DNA of 64,000 bases, taken from the NCBI GenBank assembly GCA_934464705.1, contig CAKSKB010000018.1, positions 1 to 64,000 of the forward strand, in the 5' to 3' direction. The notes beneath the pieces are model-generated. The model had not been told where the DNA came from and ran no database searches. It saw only the letters and a list, made by a program, of their open reading frames with translations. Position numbers and translations under genes: made by a program. Position 1 is the first letter of the stretch; every line of letters begins with the position of its first letter. The DNA comes from an uncultured Clostridia bacterium (lineage in GTDB: Bacteria > Bacillota > Clostridia > HGM11514). Below, one piece after another: positions 53,242-62,159 of the stretch.

Positions 53242-53715
53242 TTATATAAGTTTCAGATATTCCAATGCAAGATTGAGCGCAAACTCTGCGGTTTGCCGGC
53301 GCACCTCGTCCCTTGTGCCGCTGAAATTGCATTTTCTGCAAATCGTTCCGTCCGGTGTTGAAAGGGAGATGTAAACAAGCCCCACGGGTTTTTCGGCGGT
53401 ACCGCCGCCGGGTCCTGCTATGCCCGTTACCGAAACGGCTATATCGCTTTTTGAAACCCTTCTTGCACCTCGGCTCATCAAAACCGCAACGGGTCTGCTT
53501 ACCGCACCGTACTGCGAAAGAGCCTCGTCCCATACTCCCAAAATCTTCATTTTTGCCTCGTTTGCATATGTCACAAAACCGTATCCGAACACATCGGAGG
53601 AACCGGAAACATCCGTAATCAGCTTGGAAATCAGCCCTCCCGTGCAGGATTCCGCGGTGGAAACAGTCATTTTTTTATCCGCAAGCGCTTTTACAAGTTC
53701 TTCGTTAACACTCAT
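53242..53715 (-). CDS. CinA C-terminal domain protein (nicotinamide-nucleotide amidase type)
   Basis: 157 residues covering only the CinA C-terminal domain: STAESCTGGLISKLITDVSG, FGYGFVTYANEAKMKILGV, VTGIAGPGGGTAEKPVGLVY. Alone this domain is the PncC deamidase, which recycles nicotinamide mononucleotide to nicotinate mononucleotide in NAD metabolism. The N-terminal MoaB-like half is absent; the single-domain form is common and is not a truncation. Three bases separate it from thiI. Confidence 0.9.
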   Translation of the reverse strand: MSVNEELVKALADKKMTVSTAESCTGGLISKLITDVSGSSDVFGYGFVTYANEAKMKILGVWDEALSQYGAVSRPVAVLMSRGARRVSKSDIAVSVTGIAGPGGGTAEKPVGLVYISLSTPDGTICRKCNFSGTRDEVRRQTAEFALNLALEYLKLI

Positions 53716-53718
53716 GCA

Positions 53719-54885
53719 TCAAACCTCCCATTCGGGCTCTATTTTAATTACCTCGGCATCTTCAACCGCTTTTTCTATATACGACATATAGTCAAAATTG
53801 CTTTCGGATTTTTCAATATCGGCAAGATTCGGCTTGGTTTTCGGATGCTTAGCAACAAATACCGTGCAGCAGTCCTCATACGGCTGAATCGAGGTTTCGA
53901 ATGTATCGATTTTTCTCGCAATTTGGATAATTTCATCCTTGTCAAAGCCTATGAGCGGTCTGAAAACGGGGAGGTCAAGCCCGTGATTTGTAACCGCTAA
54001 ACTGTACATTGTCTGGCTTGCAACCTGACCGATGCTTTCACCCGTGATTAACGCCTGAGAGTCGGTATTTACTGCGATTTTCTCCGCAATTCTTGCCATC
54101 ATGCGGCGCATTATGATTGTCCCCTCATCGTCCGGACAGTTGTCGTTTATCGCAAGCTGAAGTTCTGTGAACGGCACAACATAAAGGTTTATTCTGCCGC
54201 AGTACCTCGCCATGAGCTTTGCAAGGTCAATTACCTTTTCTTTTGCGCGTTCACTCGTGTAGGGATACGAATGAAAATGCACGGCGTTAAGTTCAACGCC
54301 CCGTTTTGCTATCATCCACCCGGCAACCGGACTGTCAATTCCGCCAGAAAGCAGCAGCGTTGCACGGCCGTTTGTGCCTGTCGGCATTCCGCCGGCACCC
54401 TTTTCACGCTCAACATAAACATAACATTCGGCGTCCCTTACATCAACCCTTAAAACCACATCGGGGTTTTTCATATCGGCTTCTATTCCGCCGGGGATAT
54501 TGTCATAAACGAAATCCGCAACCATGCGGCTTATCTGCGGTGAATTGTATCTGAACTTTTTATCGCTGCGCTTTGTTTCCACCTTGAAGGTTTTTGCGCC
54601 CGTTTCCTCCATAACGCGCAGCGCAAGAGGAAGCACCTTTTCCATGTCTTTTTCGCAGGCGTGCACCTTGCTTATGTTTGAAATTCCGAAAACGTATTTC
54701 AGCCTTTCAAACATTTTGTCAATATCGCCTTCGGATTCGAGGTAAATAGTGCTCTGTGCACACCTGAGCTGAACCTTTCCGAGGTCACGCAGGCGGAACC
54801 TGATGTTTTTCATAAGTCTTTCTTCAAACAGGTGGCGGTTTAGCCCTTTAAGGACTATTTCACCGCATTTTATCATTATAAGCAT
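53719..54885 (-). CDS. thiI: tRNA 4-thiouridine synthetase ThiI
   Basis: 388 residues from ATG 54885 (AAAGGA, seven bases away). N-terminal ferredoxin-like domain and THUMP (about 1-165), then the PP-loop ATPase with SGGIDSPVAGWMIAKRGV. No C-terminal rhodanese domain, so sulfur must arrive directly from the desulfurase encoded immediately upstream, as in Bacillus nifZ-thiI. Makes s4U8 in tRNA and may feed thiamine synthesis. Confidence 0.95.
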   Translation of the reverse strand: MLIMIKCGEIVLKGLNRHLFEERLMKNIRFRLRDLGKVQLRCAQSTIYLESEGDIDKMFERLKYVFGISNISKVHACEKDMEKVLPLALRVMEETGAKTFKVETKRSDKKFRYNSPQISRMVADFVYDNIPGGIEADMKNPDVVLRVDVRDAECYVYVEREKGAGGMPTGTNGRATLLLSGGIDSPVAGWMIAKRGVELNAVHFHSYPYTSERAKEKVIDLAKLMARYCGRINLYVVPFTELQLAINDNCPDDEGTIIMRRMMARIAEKIAVNTDSQALITGESIGQVASQTMYSLAVTNHGLDLPVFRPLIGFDKDEIIQIARKIDTFETSIQPYEDCCTVFVAKHPKTKPNLADIEKSESNFDYMSYIEKAVEDAEVIKIEPEWEV

Positions 54886-54899
54886 AGCAGTGTCCTTTC

Positions 54900-56030
54900 T
54901 CATTTTCTGCGGATTTTCGGCAGAATTTTTTTAAGTGTTTCAACTGTTTCGTCGGCTTCGGAAACCGTATTTTCACGGCAGAAGCTGAAACGAACCGAGC
55001 TGTCGATAATTTCATGCTTTTTGCCCATTGCGGTCAGAACATGGCTGTTTCCGGGCTTGTTTGACGAGCACGCAGAGCCTGAAGAAACATAGATTTCCTC
55101 TGCTTCCATAAAATGCAGTATAACCTCGCTTCTCGCCCCGGGAAACGATATGTTCAGAACGGATGCGGCGGAATTTTCAAAATCCGTGTTGTTTATAAAT
55201 GTGTCGGGAATTTCGCTTAAAATTCTTTCGGCAAGGCGTGTTTTGACTTCGTTCATCTTCCGAAAAGCTTCGGACTTGTCACCGATTAATTCAACGGCTT
55301 TTCCAAGGCCCGCAATTGCCGGCACATTTTCGGTTCCGGAGCGGAAGCCCCTTTCCTGACCGCCCCCGAGCATAAACGGATTGATTTTGGTTCCTTTTTT
55401 GACATAGAGTGCTCCGACACCCTTCGGACCGTGTATTTTGTGGCCGCTGATGCTGAGCATATCGCAGTCTTTTGCCGAAACCCCGATTTTGCCGAAACCC
55501 TGAACGCAGTCGGCAAAAAAATAAGTTTCGGGATTTTTCCGTTTTATGATTTTGTTTGCCGCCGAAAGGTCGGTTACTGCGCCGACTTCGTTGTTGACCT
55601 GCATCATGCACACGAGTGCGGTATCATCATTAACGGCGGCTTCAAGCTCCGAAAGGCTGACAAACCCGTTTTCGTCAACTGGCAGGTATATAACTTCAAA
55701 GCCTTCTTTTGAAAGCTTTTCAATGGGTCTTAAAACGCAGGGGTGCTCAACCGCGGTTGTTATTATCCTTCGTTTTCTCGTGCGGCTTGCAATTCCGAAA
55801 ATTGCGGTGTTAGCATTTTCCGTGCCGCAGGCAGTGAAAAATATTTCATCCTCCCGCGCCCCGATTTCCTTCGCAATCGTCTGCCTTGTGCGGCGGACCG
55901 CTTTCTCCGCTTCCATACCGAGCGTATGCAGCGATGACGGATTCCCGAAGTTTTTGTAAGCGGTTTCCGCCATTTCGCCGCACACCTCACGGTAAGGTCT
56001 TGTTGTTGCCGAATTATCAAAATATATCAT
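54900..56030 (-). CDS. Cysteine desulfurase (NifS/NifZ type)
   Basis: 376 residues from ATG 56030 (GGAG upstream). PLP-binding Lys near residue 197 in ISGHKIHGPKGVGAL, the FFTACGTENANTAIFG segment, and the active Cys in SSGSACSSNKPG (about 320). Takes sulfur from cysteine and hands it to ThiI. First gene of the operon; a promoter TTGCTA-17-TAATAT lies at 56091-56063 on the minus strand, divergent from argJ. Confidence 0.93.
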   Translation of the reverse strand: MIYFDNSATTRPYREVCGEMAETAYKNFGNPSSLHTLGMEAEKAVRRTRQTIAKEIGAREDEIFFTACGTENANTAIFGIASRTRKRRIITTAVEHPCVLRPIEKLSKEGFEVIYLPVDENGFVSLSELEAAVNDDTALVCMMQVNNEVGAVTDLSAANKIIKRKNPETYFFADCVQGFGKIGVSAKDCDMLSISGHKIHGPKGVGALYVKKGTKINPFMLGGGQERGFRSGTENVPAIAGLGKAVELIGDKSEAFRKMNEVKTRLAERILSEIPDTFINNTDFENSAASVLNISFPGARSEVILHFMEAEEIYVSSGSACSSNKPGNSHVLTAMGKKHEIIDSSVRFSFCRENTVSEADETVETLKKILPKIRRK

Positions 56031-56062
56031 CTTAATTATCTCCAAAAATTGTTTCACTATAT

Positions 56063-56129
56063 ATATTATCACATTTTGATGAAAATAGCAAGGGTTTGTA
56101 TTGACATTGCCGCTTAAAAGTTGTATAAT
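56063..56129. promoter_or_regulatory. Divergent promoters of nifS and argJ
   Basis: Plus strand: TTGACA (56101-56106), 17 nt, TATAAT (56124-56129), a perfect promoter for argJ. Minus strand: TTGCTA (56091-56086), 17 nt, TAATAT (56068-56063) for nifS. Confidence 0.75.
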
Positions 56130-56176
56130 TAAAATATGTGAGTTTTGAATTTTTATGCACAAAGGAGCGTATAATT

Positions 56177-57403
56177 ATGAATATAATAAACGGCGGTGTT
56201 ACTGCTGCAAAGGGCTTTAAGGCGTACGGGCTTCGGGCGGGAATAAAGAGCGGAAAGACCAACCGTGACATGGCGATGATATTTTGCGAAAGTGATGCGG
56301 TATTAGCCGGAACATTTACGAAAAATCTTGTGAAGGCGGCGCCCGTGAAGTGGGATAAACGGCTTTGTGATGAGCAAAAAACAGCACGCGCGGTTGTTAT
56401 AAACAGCGGTATCGCAAATGCCTGCACAGGTGCGAAAGGGCTTTCCGATACGGAAAAAACGGCAGAAATTGCAGCGGAAGCACTGGGTGTAAAAAAGGAA
56501 GAAGTGCTGGTTGCTTCAACCGGAGTTATAGGTGCAAATCTGCCGATGAATATAATCGAAAACGGTATAATTATGCTTAAAGATAAGCTTGAGGCAACGG
56601 AAAACGGTGCAAATCTTGCTGCGGAGGCTATTATGACAACCGACACAAAGCCCAAGCAGATTGCGGTTGAATTCGATATCGGCGGAAAAACTGTCAGAAT
56701 GGGCGGAATGTGCAAAGGGTCGGGGATGATTCACCCGAACATGGGTACGATGCTTGGATTTATAACTACCGACTGCGCAATCTCAAAGGAGCTTGCGGTA
56801 AAGGCTTTGCGGGCAAGCATTGAGGACAGCTTCAACATGGTTTCGGTTGACGGCGATACATCTACGAATGATACGGTTCTGCTGCTTGCAGACGGCATGG
56901 CGGAAAATGATGAAATCGTCGGCGAAAGCGAGGATTACAAGGCGTTTTGCGAGGCGCTTGATTATGTGACTAAGTTTCTTGCGATGAGGATTGCCGAGGA
57001 CGGCGAGGGTGCGTCAAGGCTTTTTGAGGTTACGGTTTTGGGCGCAAAGGACAAGTCTGCGGCAAAAACTCTGGCTAAATCGGTTGTAACATCAAGCCTT
57101 ACAAAGGCGGCGGTTTTCGGCAAGGACGCAAACTGGGGCAGAATTATGTGCGCTCTCGGTTACAGCGGAGCGGATTTTGACCCCGACAAAACGGATATTT
57201 ACATAGAAAGCGAAAACGGAAAACTAAAGCTTGTTGAAAACGGTTTCGCAACCGATTACAGCGAGGAAAAGGCGACGGAAATTCTCGGTGCGGACAAGGT
57301 AACTTGTACCTGCGATGTGAAAGACGGCGGTTTTTCCGCCACTGCATGGGGCTGCGATCTGACATTTGACTATGTTACGATTAATGCCGACTACAGGTCG
57401 TAA
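56177..57403 (+). CDS. argJ: Glutamate N-acetyltransferase / amino-acid acetyltransferase ArgJ
   Basis: 408 residues from ATG 56177 (AAAGGAG). The autoproteolysis site is PNMGTMLGF with nucleophile Thr191; the base before it is Gly where most ArgJ have Ala. Other family parts: VVINSGIANACTGAKG, VASTGVIGANLPM and VDGDTSTNDTVLLLADG. It transfers the acetyl group from acetylornithine to glutamate in arginine synthesis. The other arg genes are not in the window, so argJ is on its own transcript. Confidence 0.95.
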   Translation: MNIINGGVTAAKGFKAYGLRAGIKSGKTNRDMAMIFCESDAVLAGTFTKNLVKAAPVKWDKRLCDEQKTARAVVINSGIANACTGAKGLSDTEKTAEIAAEALGVKKEEVLVASTGVIGANLPMNIIENGIIMLKDKLEATENGANLAAEAIMTTDTKPKQIAVEFDIGGKTVRMGGMCKGSGMIHPNMGTMLGFITTDCAISKELAVKALRASIEDSFNMVSVDGDTSTNDTVLLLADGMAENDEIVGESEDYKAFCEALDYVTKFLAMRIAEDGEGASRLFEVTVLGAKDKSAAKTLAKSVVTSSLTKAAVFGKDANWGRIMCALGYSGADFDPDKTDIYIESENGKLKLVENGFATDYSEEKATEILGADKVTCTCDVKDGGFSATAWGCDLTFDYVTINADYRS

Positions 57404-57428
57404 GTTGTAATATTGTTCTGCTTTTTAA

Positions 57429-57458
57429 ATGCACCTCCGAAGGAATTTCGGAGGTGCA
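57429..57458. terminator. Shared terminator of argJ and the DUF3343 gene
   Basis: TGCACCTCCGAA / TTCGGAGGTGCA with loop GGAAT. Confidence 0.85.
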
Positions 57459-57471
57459 TCTGTTTTGCACG

Positions 57472-57711
57472 CTAATCTTTTTTCTCGGCTGTTTTTCTTA
57501 TTTTGATTCCGTATTCTTCGGCGAGGCGGACGGATTTGTAAAGATGCCTTTCCGGTATTATCAGACTGTATCCGCAGCCGCCGTCGGATACTGCTTTCGG
57601 CGTGTGAACCATGTTGCTTTTTATTCCTTCGGCAGAAAGCAGCTTTGAAAGTCTTTGCGCCGAGGTTGCAGATGAAAAAACCAGATAGTATTCTTTTGAA
57701 AATTGCTTCAT
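57472..57711 (-). CDS. DUF3343 protein
   Basis: 79 residues from ATG 57711 (GGTGA five bases upstream); the ATG at 57723 lacks a ribosome site. Sequence EYYLVFSSATSAQRLSKLL, then KAVSDGGCGYSLIIPE fits DUF3343, a small domain of unknown function often near sulfur or selenium metabolism and redox enzymes. One Cys, in DGGCGYS, is the usual candidate. It is divergent from the activase gene at 57858. Confidence 0.8.
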   Translation of the reverse strand: MKQFSKEYYLVFSSATSAQRLSKLLSAEGIKSNMVHTPKAVSDGGCGYSLIIPERHLYKSVRLAEEYGIKIRKTAEKKD

Positions 57712-57782
57712 GTTATTCACCATATACAGTTTATGCAATAATTCGATAAAATTTGACAAATGATTTATTAAAAATTTACCTC

Positions 57783-57811
57783 TTGCTTTTTTTTGATATT
57801 TGTGCTATTAT
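57783..57811 (+). promoter_or_regulatory. Promoter of the activase gene pair
   Basis: TTGCTT (57783-57788), 17 nt, TATTAT (57806-57811). Confidence 0.6.
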
Positions 57812-57857
57812 AGATTTAATGTTTTTTTATTATTATATTAAATAGGGAGAAATCGGA

Positions 57858-60785
57858 TTGGCTGATAATAAATTGACTCTCGGAATCGATGTTGGCTCCA
57901 CCACGGTTAAGTTCGTGCTGTGCGAAGGAAAAAATATAATATATAAAACCTATGAAAGGCACCTTTCCAAGGTAAGGGAGAAGACTTCCGAAATTCTTGG
58001 TGAGGTTTCAAAGCTTGTCGGGGAGCGTGAGTTTTTTGTTGCGATATCTGGTTCTGCCGGGCTTGGGCTGGCGCAGAGCATAGGCGTGCCGTTTGTTCAG
58101 GAGGTTTTTGCGACAAGCGAGATTGTGAAGGCGGTCGAGCCGGACGCTTCGTGCGTTGTTGAGCTCGGCGGCGAGGACGCAAAGATTATCTTTTTTGACG
58201 GCGGCTGCGATGAGCGCATGAACGGCTCATGTGCGGGCGGAACGGGTGCGTTTATCGACCAGATGGCGGTTCTGCTCAATGTTACGGTTGATGAGCTTGA
58301 TAAGCTGAGCCTTAATTATACACAGATTTATCCGATTGCTTCAAGGTGCGGCGTGTTTGCAAAAACCGATATTCAGCCGCTTCTTAACCAGGGCGCAAGG
58401 AAGGAAGATGTTGCGGCAAGCATTTATCAGGCGGTTGTGAACCAGACGATTGCCGGGCTTGCTCAGGGCAGAAGAATTGAGGGGAAAGTGCTCTTTCTCG
58501 GCGGCCCTCTTTACTATTGCAAAGGGCTTGGCCAAAGGTTTAAGGAAACGCTTAAGCTTTCGGACGAAAATGCGGTTTTTCCCGATTATGCAAGAATTTC
58601 GGTTGCGTGGGGCGCTGCTCTTTATGCCGAAAAAAGCGGCTTAAAGGCGACTGCCTCCGGGCTTATTTCAAAAATCGCTTTGGCAAAGGGCGGGATTTCG
58701 TCAAACCGTCTGCCTCCGCTTTTTGAAAATGACGGGCAGTACCGCGAATTTATAGAAAGGCATGAAGCCGCCGATGTCCCGGCGTGCGATATTGCAAAGT
58801 ATTCCGGTAAGGCTTACCTCGGTATTGACTGCGGCAGCACAACCACAAAGCTGACGCTTATAAACGGTAAAAAGGAAATTCTGTATTCTTATTATTCTTC
58901 AAATAGGGGCAACCCCGTTGAAATAATAAGGGAACAGCTTGAAAAAATATATTCGCTCTGCGGCGACCGTATAACAATCTGCGGTTCCGCCGTGACGGGC
59001 TACGGTGAGGAACTTATTAAAAACGCTTTTTCGGTTGATTTCGGACTGGTTGAAACGATTGCCCATTATACGGCGGCAAAGCATTTCTGCAAAGATGTCG
59101 ATTTTATACTCGATATAGGCGGTCAGGATATTAAATGTTTTAAGATAAGAAACGGCGCAATTGACAGCATTATGCTCAATGAGGCGTGCTCGTCGGGCTG
59201 CGGCTCTTTCCTTGAAACATTTGCAAAATCTCTCGGCTGTCCGATTGAGGAATTCGCAAGAAAGGGTCTTTTTGCAAAGGCTCCGGTTAACCTCGGCAGC
59301 CGCTGCACGGTGTTTATGAATTCATCCGTTAAGCAGTCGCAGAAGGAGGGCGCTTCGGTCGAGGATATTTCGGCGGGGCTTTCCGTAAGCGTTGTCAAGA
59401 ATGCGATTTATAAGGTTATAAGGGCGGCGTCCGCCGATGAACTCGGGCAGAATATTGTCGTTCAGGGCGGAACTTTCCACAATGACGCTGTCCTGCGTGC
59501 CTTTGAAAAGGAACTGGGCAGAAGCGTTATAAGACCCCGTATTGCCGGGCTTATGGGGGCTTTCGGCGCTGCGCTGCACGCAATGAAGGCGGAAAAATCG
59601 ACGATTCTGACCCCGGGCGAACTTAAAAGCTTTACGCATACATCGAAATCCGTTGTGTGCGGCGGCTGCGGAAACCGCTGCCGCCTTACGGTGAACGATT
59701 TCGGAGGCGGAAAAAAGTATATTTCCGGAAATAAGTGCGAGAAGGGGCTGGGCAAAACGGAAAATTCGGATTTGCCGAACCTCCACGAGTTTAAACGCAA
59801 ACTTCTTACATCGCTTGAACCGGGTGAAAACCGCAGAGGCAGAATAGGTATGCCGCTTGCGCTCGGAATGTTTGAACTTTTGCCGCTTTGGCACAGAATT
59901 TTTACGGAACTCGGGTTTGAGGTCGCCGTTTCGCCCATGTCAACGAGAAAGACATACGAAAAGGGGCAGTTTACAATTCCGTCGGACACTGCCTGCTATC
60001 CGGCAAAGCTTATGCACGGGCATATCGAAACGCTTGCGGAGATGGGCGTTGACGCAATTTTTTATCCGTGTCTTACCTATAATGTGGATGAGGGGGCGTC
60101 CTCCAACCATTATAACTGTCCGGTTGTTGCGTATTATCCGGAACTTCTGAAGGGAAATTCAAAATCGCTCGAAGGTCTGCGGTTTATGTACCCTTATCTT
60201 AATATAAACAACCCGAAGGAACTGAAACATGAACTGTTTAAGTACCTTTCGGATTATCATATCAAAAAATCGGAGATATCCCGTGCCGTGGACGCAGGTT
60301 TTGCGGCATACGGCGAGCATATGGAAAAAATCCGCAAAGAGGGAGAGCGTGCTCTTCGTTATGCGCGGGAAAACGGCAAAAGAATTATGATTCTTGCGGG
60401 GCGGCCTTATCATGCGGATTCTGAGGTCGGGCACGGAATAGATAAGCTTGCATCATCGCTCGGATTTGTGGTTGTCAGCGAGGACAGTATCTGCCACCTT
60501 GCAAAAATTCCGGAGGTAAGGGTTCTCAATCAGTGGACTTACCATGCAAGGCTTTACAGAGCGGCAAGATACGCGGTGGAGCATGAAGATACCGAACTTG
60601 TGCAGCTTGTGTCCTTCGGCTGCGGCGTTGACGCAATCACAACCGATGAAATACGCAGTATTTTAGAGGACGGCGGTAAATTCTATACGCAGATTAAAAT
60701 TGATGAAATCACAAATCTCGGCGCTGTTAAAATAAGGCTCAGGAGCCTCTTGGGCGCATTGGAGGAAAGGAACGGAAATGGCTGA
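57858..60785 (+). CDS. 2-hydroxyacyl-CoA dehydratase activase-like protein (two BadF/BcrA domains plus DUF2229)
   Basis: 975 residues from TTG 57858, seven bases after AGGGAGA. Two ASKHA ATPase modules: LGIDVGSTTVKFVLCEG (about 6-265) and LGIDCGSTTTKLTLING (about 322-590), each with a GxCxxGTG-like or SSGCGS switch carrying the Cys for a shared [4Fe-4S] cluster (MNGSCAGGTGAF; ACSSGCGSFL). Then a Cys-rich VVCGGCGNRCRLTV (about 595) and the start of DUF2229 (FELLPLWHRIFTELGFEVAV, PSDTACYPAKLMHGH). These proteins couple ATP to low-potential electron transfer. The actual target is unknown. Confidence 0.85.
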   Translation: MADNKLTLGIDVGSTTVKFVLCEGKNIIYKTYERHLSKVREKTSEILGEVSKLVGEREFFVAISGSAGLGLAQSIGVPFVQEVFATSEIVKAVEPDASCVVELGGEDAKIIFFDGGCDERMNGSCAGGTGAFIDQMAVLLNVTVDELDKLSLNYTQIYPIASRCGVFAKTDIQPLLNQGARKEDVAASIYQAVVNQTIAGLAQGRRIEGKVLFLGGPLYYCKGLGQRFKETLKLSDENAVFPDYARISVAWGAALYAEKSGLKATASGLISKIALAKGGISSNRLPPLFENDGQYREFIERHEAADVPACDIAKYSGKAYLGIDCGSTTTKLTLINGKKEILYSYYSSNRGNPVEIIREQLEKIYSLCGDRITICGSAVTGYGEELIKNAFSVDFGLVETIAHYTAAKHFCKDVDFILDIGGQDIKCFKIRNGAIDSIMLNEACSSGCGSFLETFAKSLGCPIEEFARKGLFAKAPVNLGSRCTVFMNSSVKQSQKEGASVEDISAGLSVSVVKNAIYKVIRAASADELGQNIVVQGGTFHNDAVLRAFEKELGRSVIRPRIAGLMGAFGAALHAMKAEKSTILTPGELKSFTHTSKSVVCGGCGNRCRLTVNDFGGGKKYISGNKCEKGLGKTENSDLPNLHEFKRKLLTSLEPGENRRGRIGMPLALGMFELLPLWHRIFTELGFEVAVSPMSTRKTYEKGQFTIPSDTACYPAKLMHGHIETLAEMGVDAIFYPCLTYNVDEGASSNHYNCPVVAYYPELLKGNSKSLEGLRFMYPYLNINNPKELKHELFKYLSDYHIKKSEISRAVDAGFAAYGEHMEKIRKEGERALRYARENGKRIMILAGRPYHADSEVGHGIDKLASSLGFVVVSEDSICHLAKIPEVRVLNQWTYHARLYRAARYAVEHEDTELVQLVSFGCGVDAITTDEIRSILEDGGKFYTQIKIDEITNLGAVKIRLRSLLGALEERNGNG

Positions 60786-62031
60786 AAAATACATCCCTTT
60801 CACCGAAGAAATGAAAAAAACGCATACGATTCTGGCGCCGAATATGCTTCCGGTGCATTTTAAGCTGTATATTCAGATTCTCAGAAACTGCGGATATAAT
60901 ATCGAACTTCTGGAGTCGGAAAGCTCGTCGGTTACGGAAGCGGGGCTTAAATATGTGCATAACGATACCTGCTATCCGGCAATCGTGGTAATCGGTCAGT
61001 TTCTGGAGGCGGTCAAAAGCGGTCGTTACGATACCGATAAAATAGCGCTTATAATGTTCCAGACGGGCGGCGGCTGCCGTGCGTCAAATTACATCTTTCT
61101 TATAAGAAAAGCGCTTGAAAGAGCCGGCTATGGGCATATTCCGGTAATATCCTTAAGCCTTGCCGGGCTTGAAAAGCACCCGGGTTTTAAGCTGACGCTT
61201 CCTATGCTTTATAAAATGCTTTACGCAACGCTTTACGGCGATTTGATTATGCTTCTTGAAAATCAGTGCAAGCCGTACGAGGTTAAAAAAGGCAGCGCTA
61301 AGGCGGTTTCGGATAGGCTTACAAAGGTTCTTACGGACGAGATGAACAAAAAACATTTTTCGCTTGTCCGCATAAAAAGGAATTATAAGAGAATTATTGA
61401 CGAATTCGGCAAAATTGAACTGAAACATGAAAAAAAGGTCAAGGTCGGGATTGTCGGCGAGATTTTTGTTAAGTTTTCACCCGCCGGAAATAACGGACTT
61501 GAACGGTTTTTGGTTTCCGAAGGCGCAGAGGTTGTTATTCCCGGATTTATGGACTTTATGCTCTACAGCATTTACGATAACATTATGGATTACAGGCTCT
61601 ACGGCAGAAATAAGGCGCAGTATCCGCTTTACTGCACGGTTTTGAAATTCCTTGAACATGAACAGAAAAAAGTTATAGATGCGGTCGCTTCGGACGGACG
61701 GTTCAGACCGTCAACTCCGTTTTCGCACACCGTGTCCCTGGTCAAAGATTATATCGGCTACGGCTGCAAAATGGGCGAGGGGTGGCTCCTTCCGGCGGAA
61801 ATGCTGGAACTTGCCGACAGCGGTGTGAATAATATTGTCTGCACGCAGCCGTTCGGGTGCCTGCCTAACCATATTGTCGGAAAAGGCATGATGAACCCGA
61901 TAAAAAGGCGCAATCCCGATGTAAATATCATTGCGATTGATTATGACGCAAGCGCTTCGGAAATTAATCAGCAGAACAGAATTAAGCTTATGCTTGCAAA
62001 TGCGGCGGAAAAGCTTAAAACCGAAAATTAG
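60778..62031 (+). CDS. 2-hydroxyacyl-CoA dehydratase-related protein, second half of the activase
   Basis: 417 residues, ATG 60778 inside the previous gene (8-nt overlap). It carries the segment usually fused to the C-terminus of DUF2229-containing activases: PFTEEMKKTHTILAPNMLPV, HNDTCYPAIVVIGQFL, QTGGGCRASNYIFLIRKAL, VCTQPFGCLPNHIVGKG. Several Cys in these motifs would bind an Fe-S cluster. The close overlap suggests that the two chains form one enzyme. It could be a radical-generating or dehydratase unit; the substrate is unknown. Confidence 0.83.
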   Translation: MAEKYIPFTEEMKKTHTILAPNMLPVHFKLYIQILRNCGYNIELLESESSSVTEAGLKYVHNDTCYPAIVVIGQFLEAVKSGRYDTDKIALIMFQTGGGCRASNYIFLIRKALERAGYGHIPVISLSLAGLEKHPGFKLTLPMLYKMLYATLYGDLIMLLENQCKPYEVKKGSAKAVSDRLTKVLTDEMNKKHFSLVRIKRNYKRIIDEFGKIELKHEKKVKVGIVGEIFVKFSPAGNNGLERFLVSEGAEVVIPGFMDFMLYSIYDNIMDYRLYGRNKAQYPLYCTVLKFLEHEQKKVIDAVASDGRFRPSTPFSHTVSLVKDYIGYGCKMGEGWLLPAEMLELADSGVNNIVCTQPFGCLPNHIVGKGMMNPIKRRNPDVNIIAIDYDASASEINQQNRIKLMLANAAEKLKTEN

Positions 62032-62033
62032 TC

Positions 62034-62066
62034 AAAAGAACGGTCATAAACGGCCGTTCTTTTTCA
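62034..62066 (+). terminator. Terminator after the activase pair
   Basis: AAAGAACGGTC / GGCCGTTCTTT with loop ATAAAC and T5. Confidence 0.85.
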
Positions 62067-62094
62067 AATTCGGCATTTTTATTAATATTCACGG

Positions 62095-62124
62095 TTGACA
62101 AAACATGCCCTTTGGTGGTAAAAT
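62095..62124 (+). promoter_or_regulatory. Promoter of asd-dapA
   Basis: TTGACA (62095-62100), 18 nt, TAAAAT (62119-62124). The leader is only about 30 nt, so there is no room for a lysine riboswitch. Confidence 0.75.
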
Positions 62125-62159
62125 ATTAAGTATATAACTATATTCGGAGGTTTGATTGT

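Noticed and set aside
62101..62159. A lysine riboswitch before asd-dapA
   Set aside because: The promoter is only about 35 nt from the start codon, too short for the aptamer.
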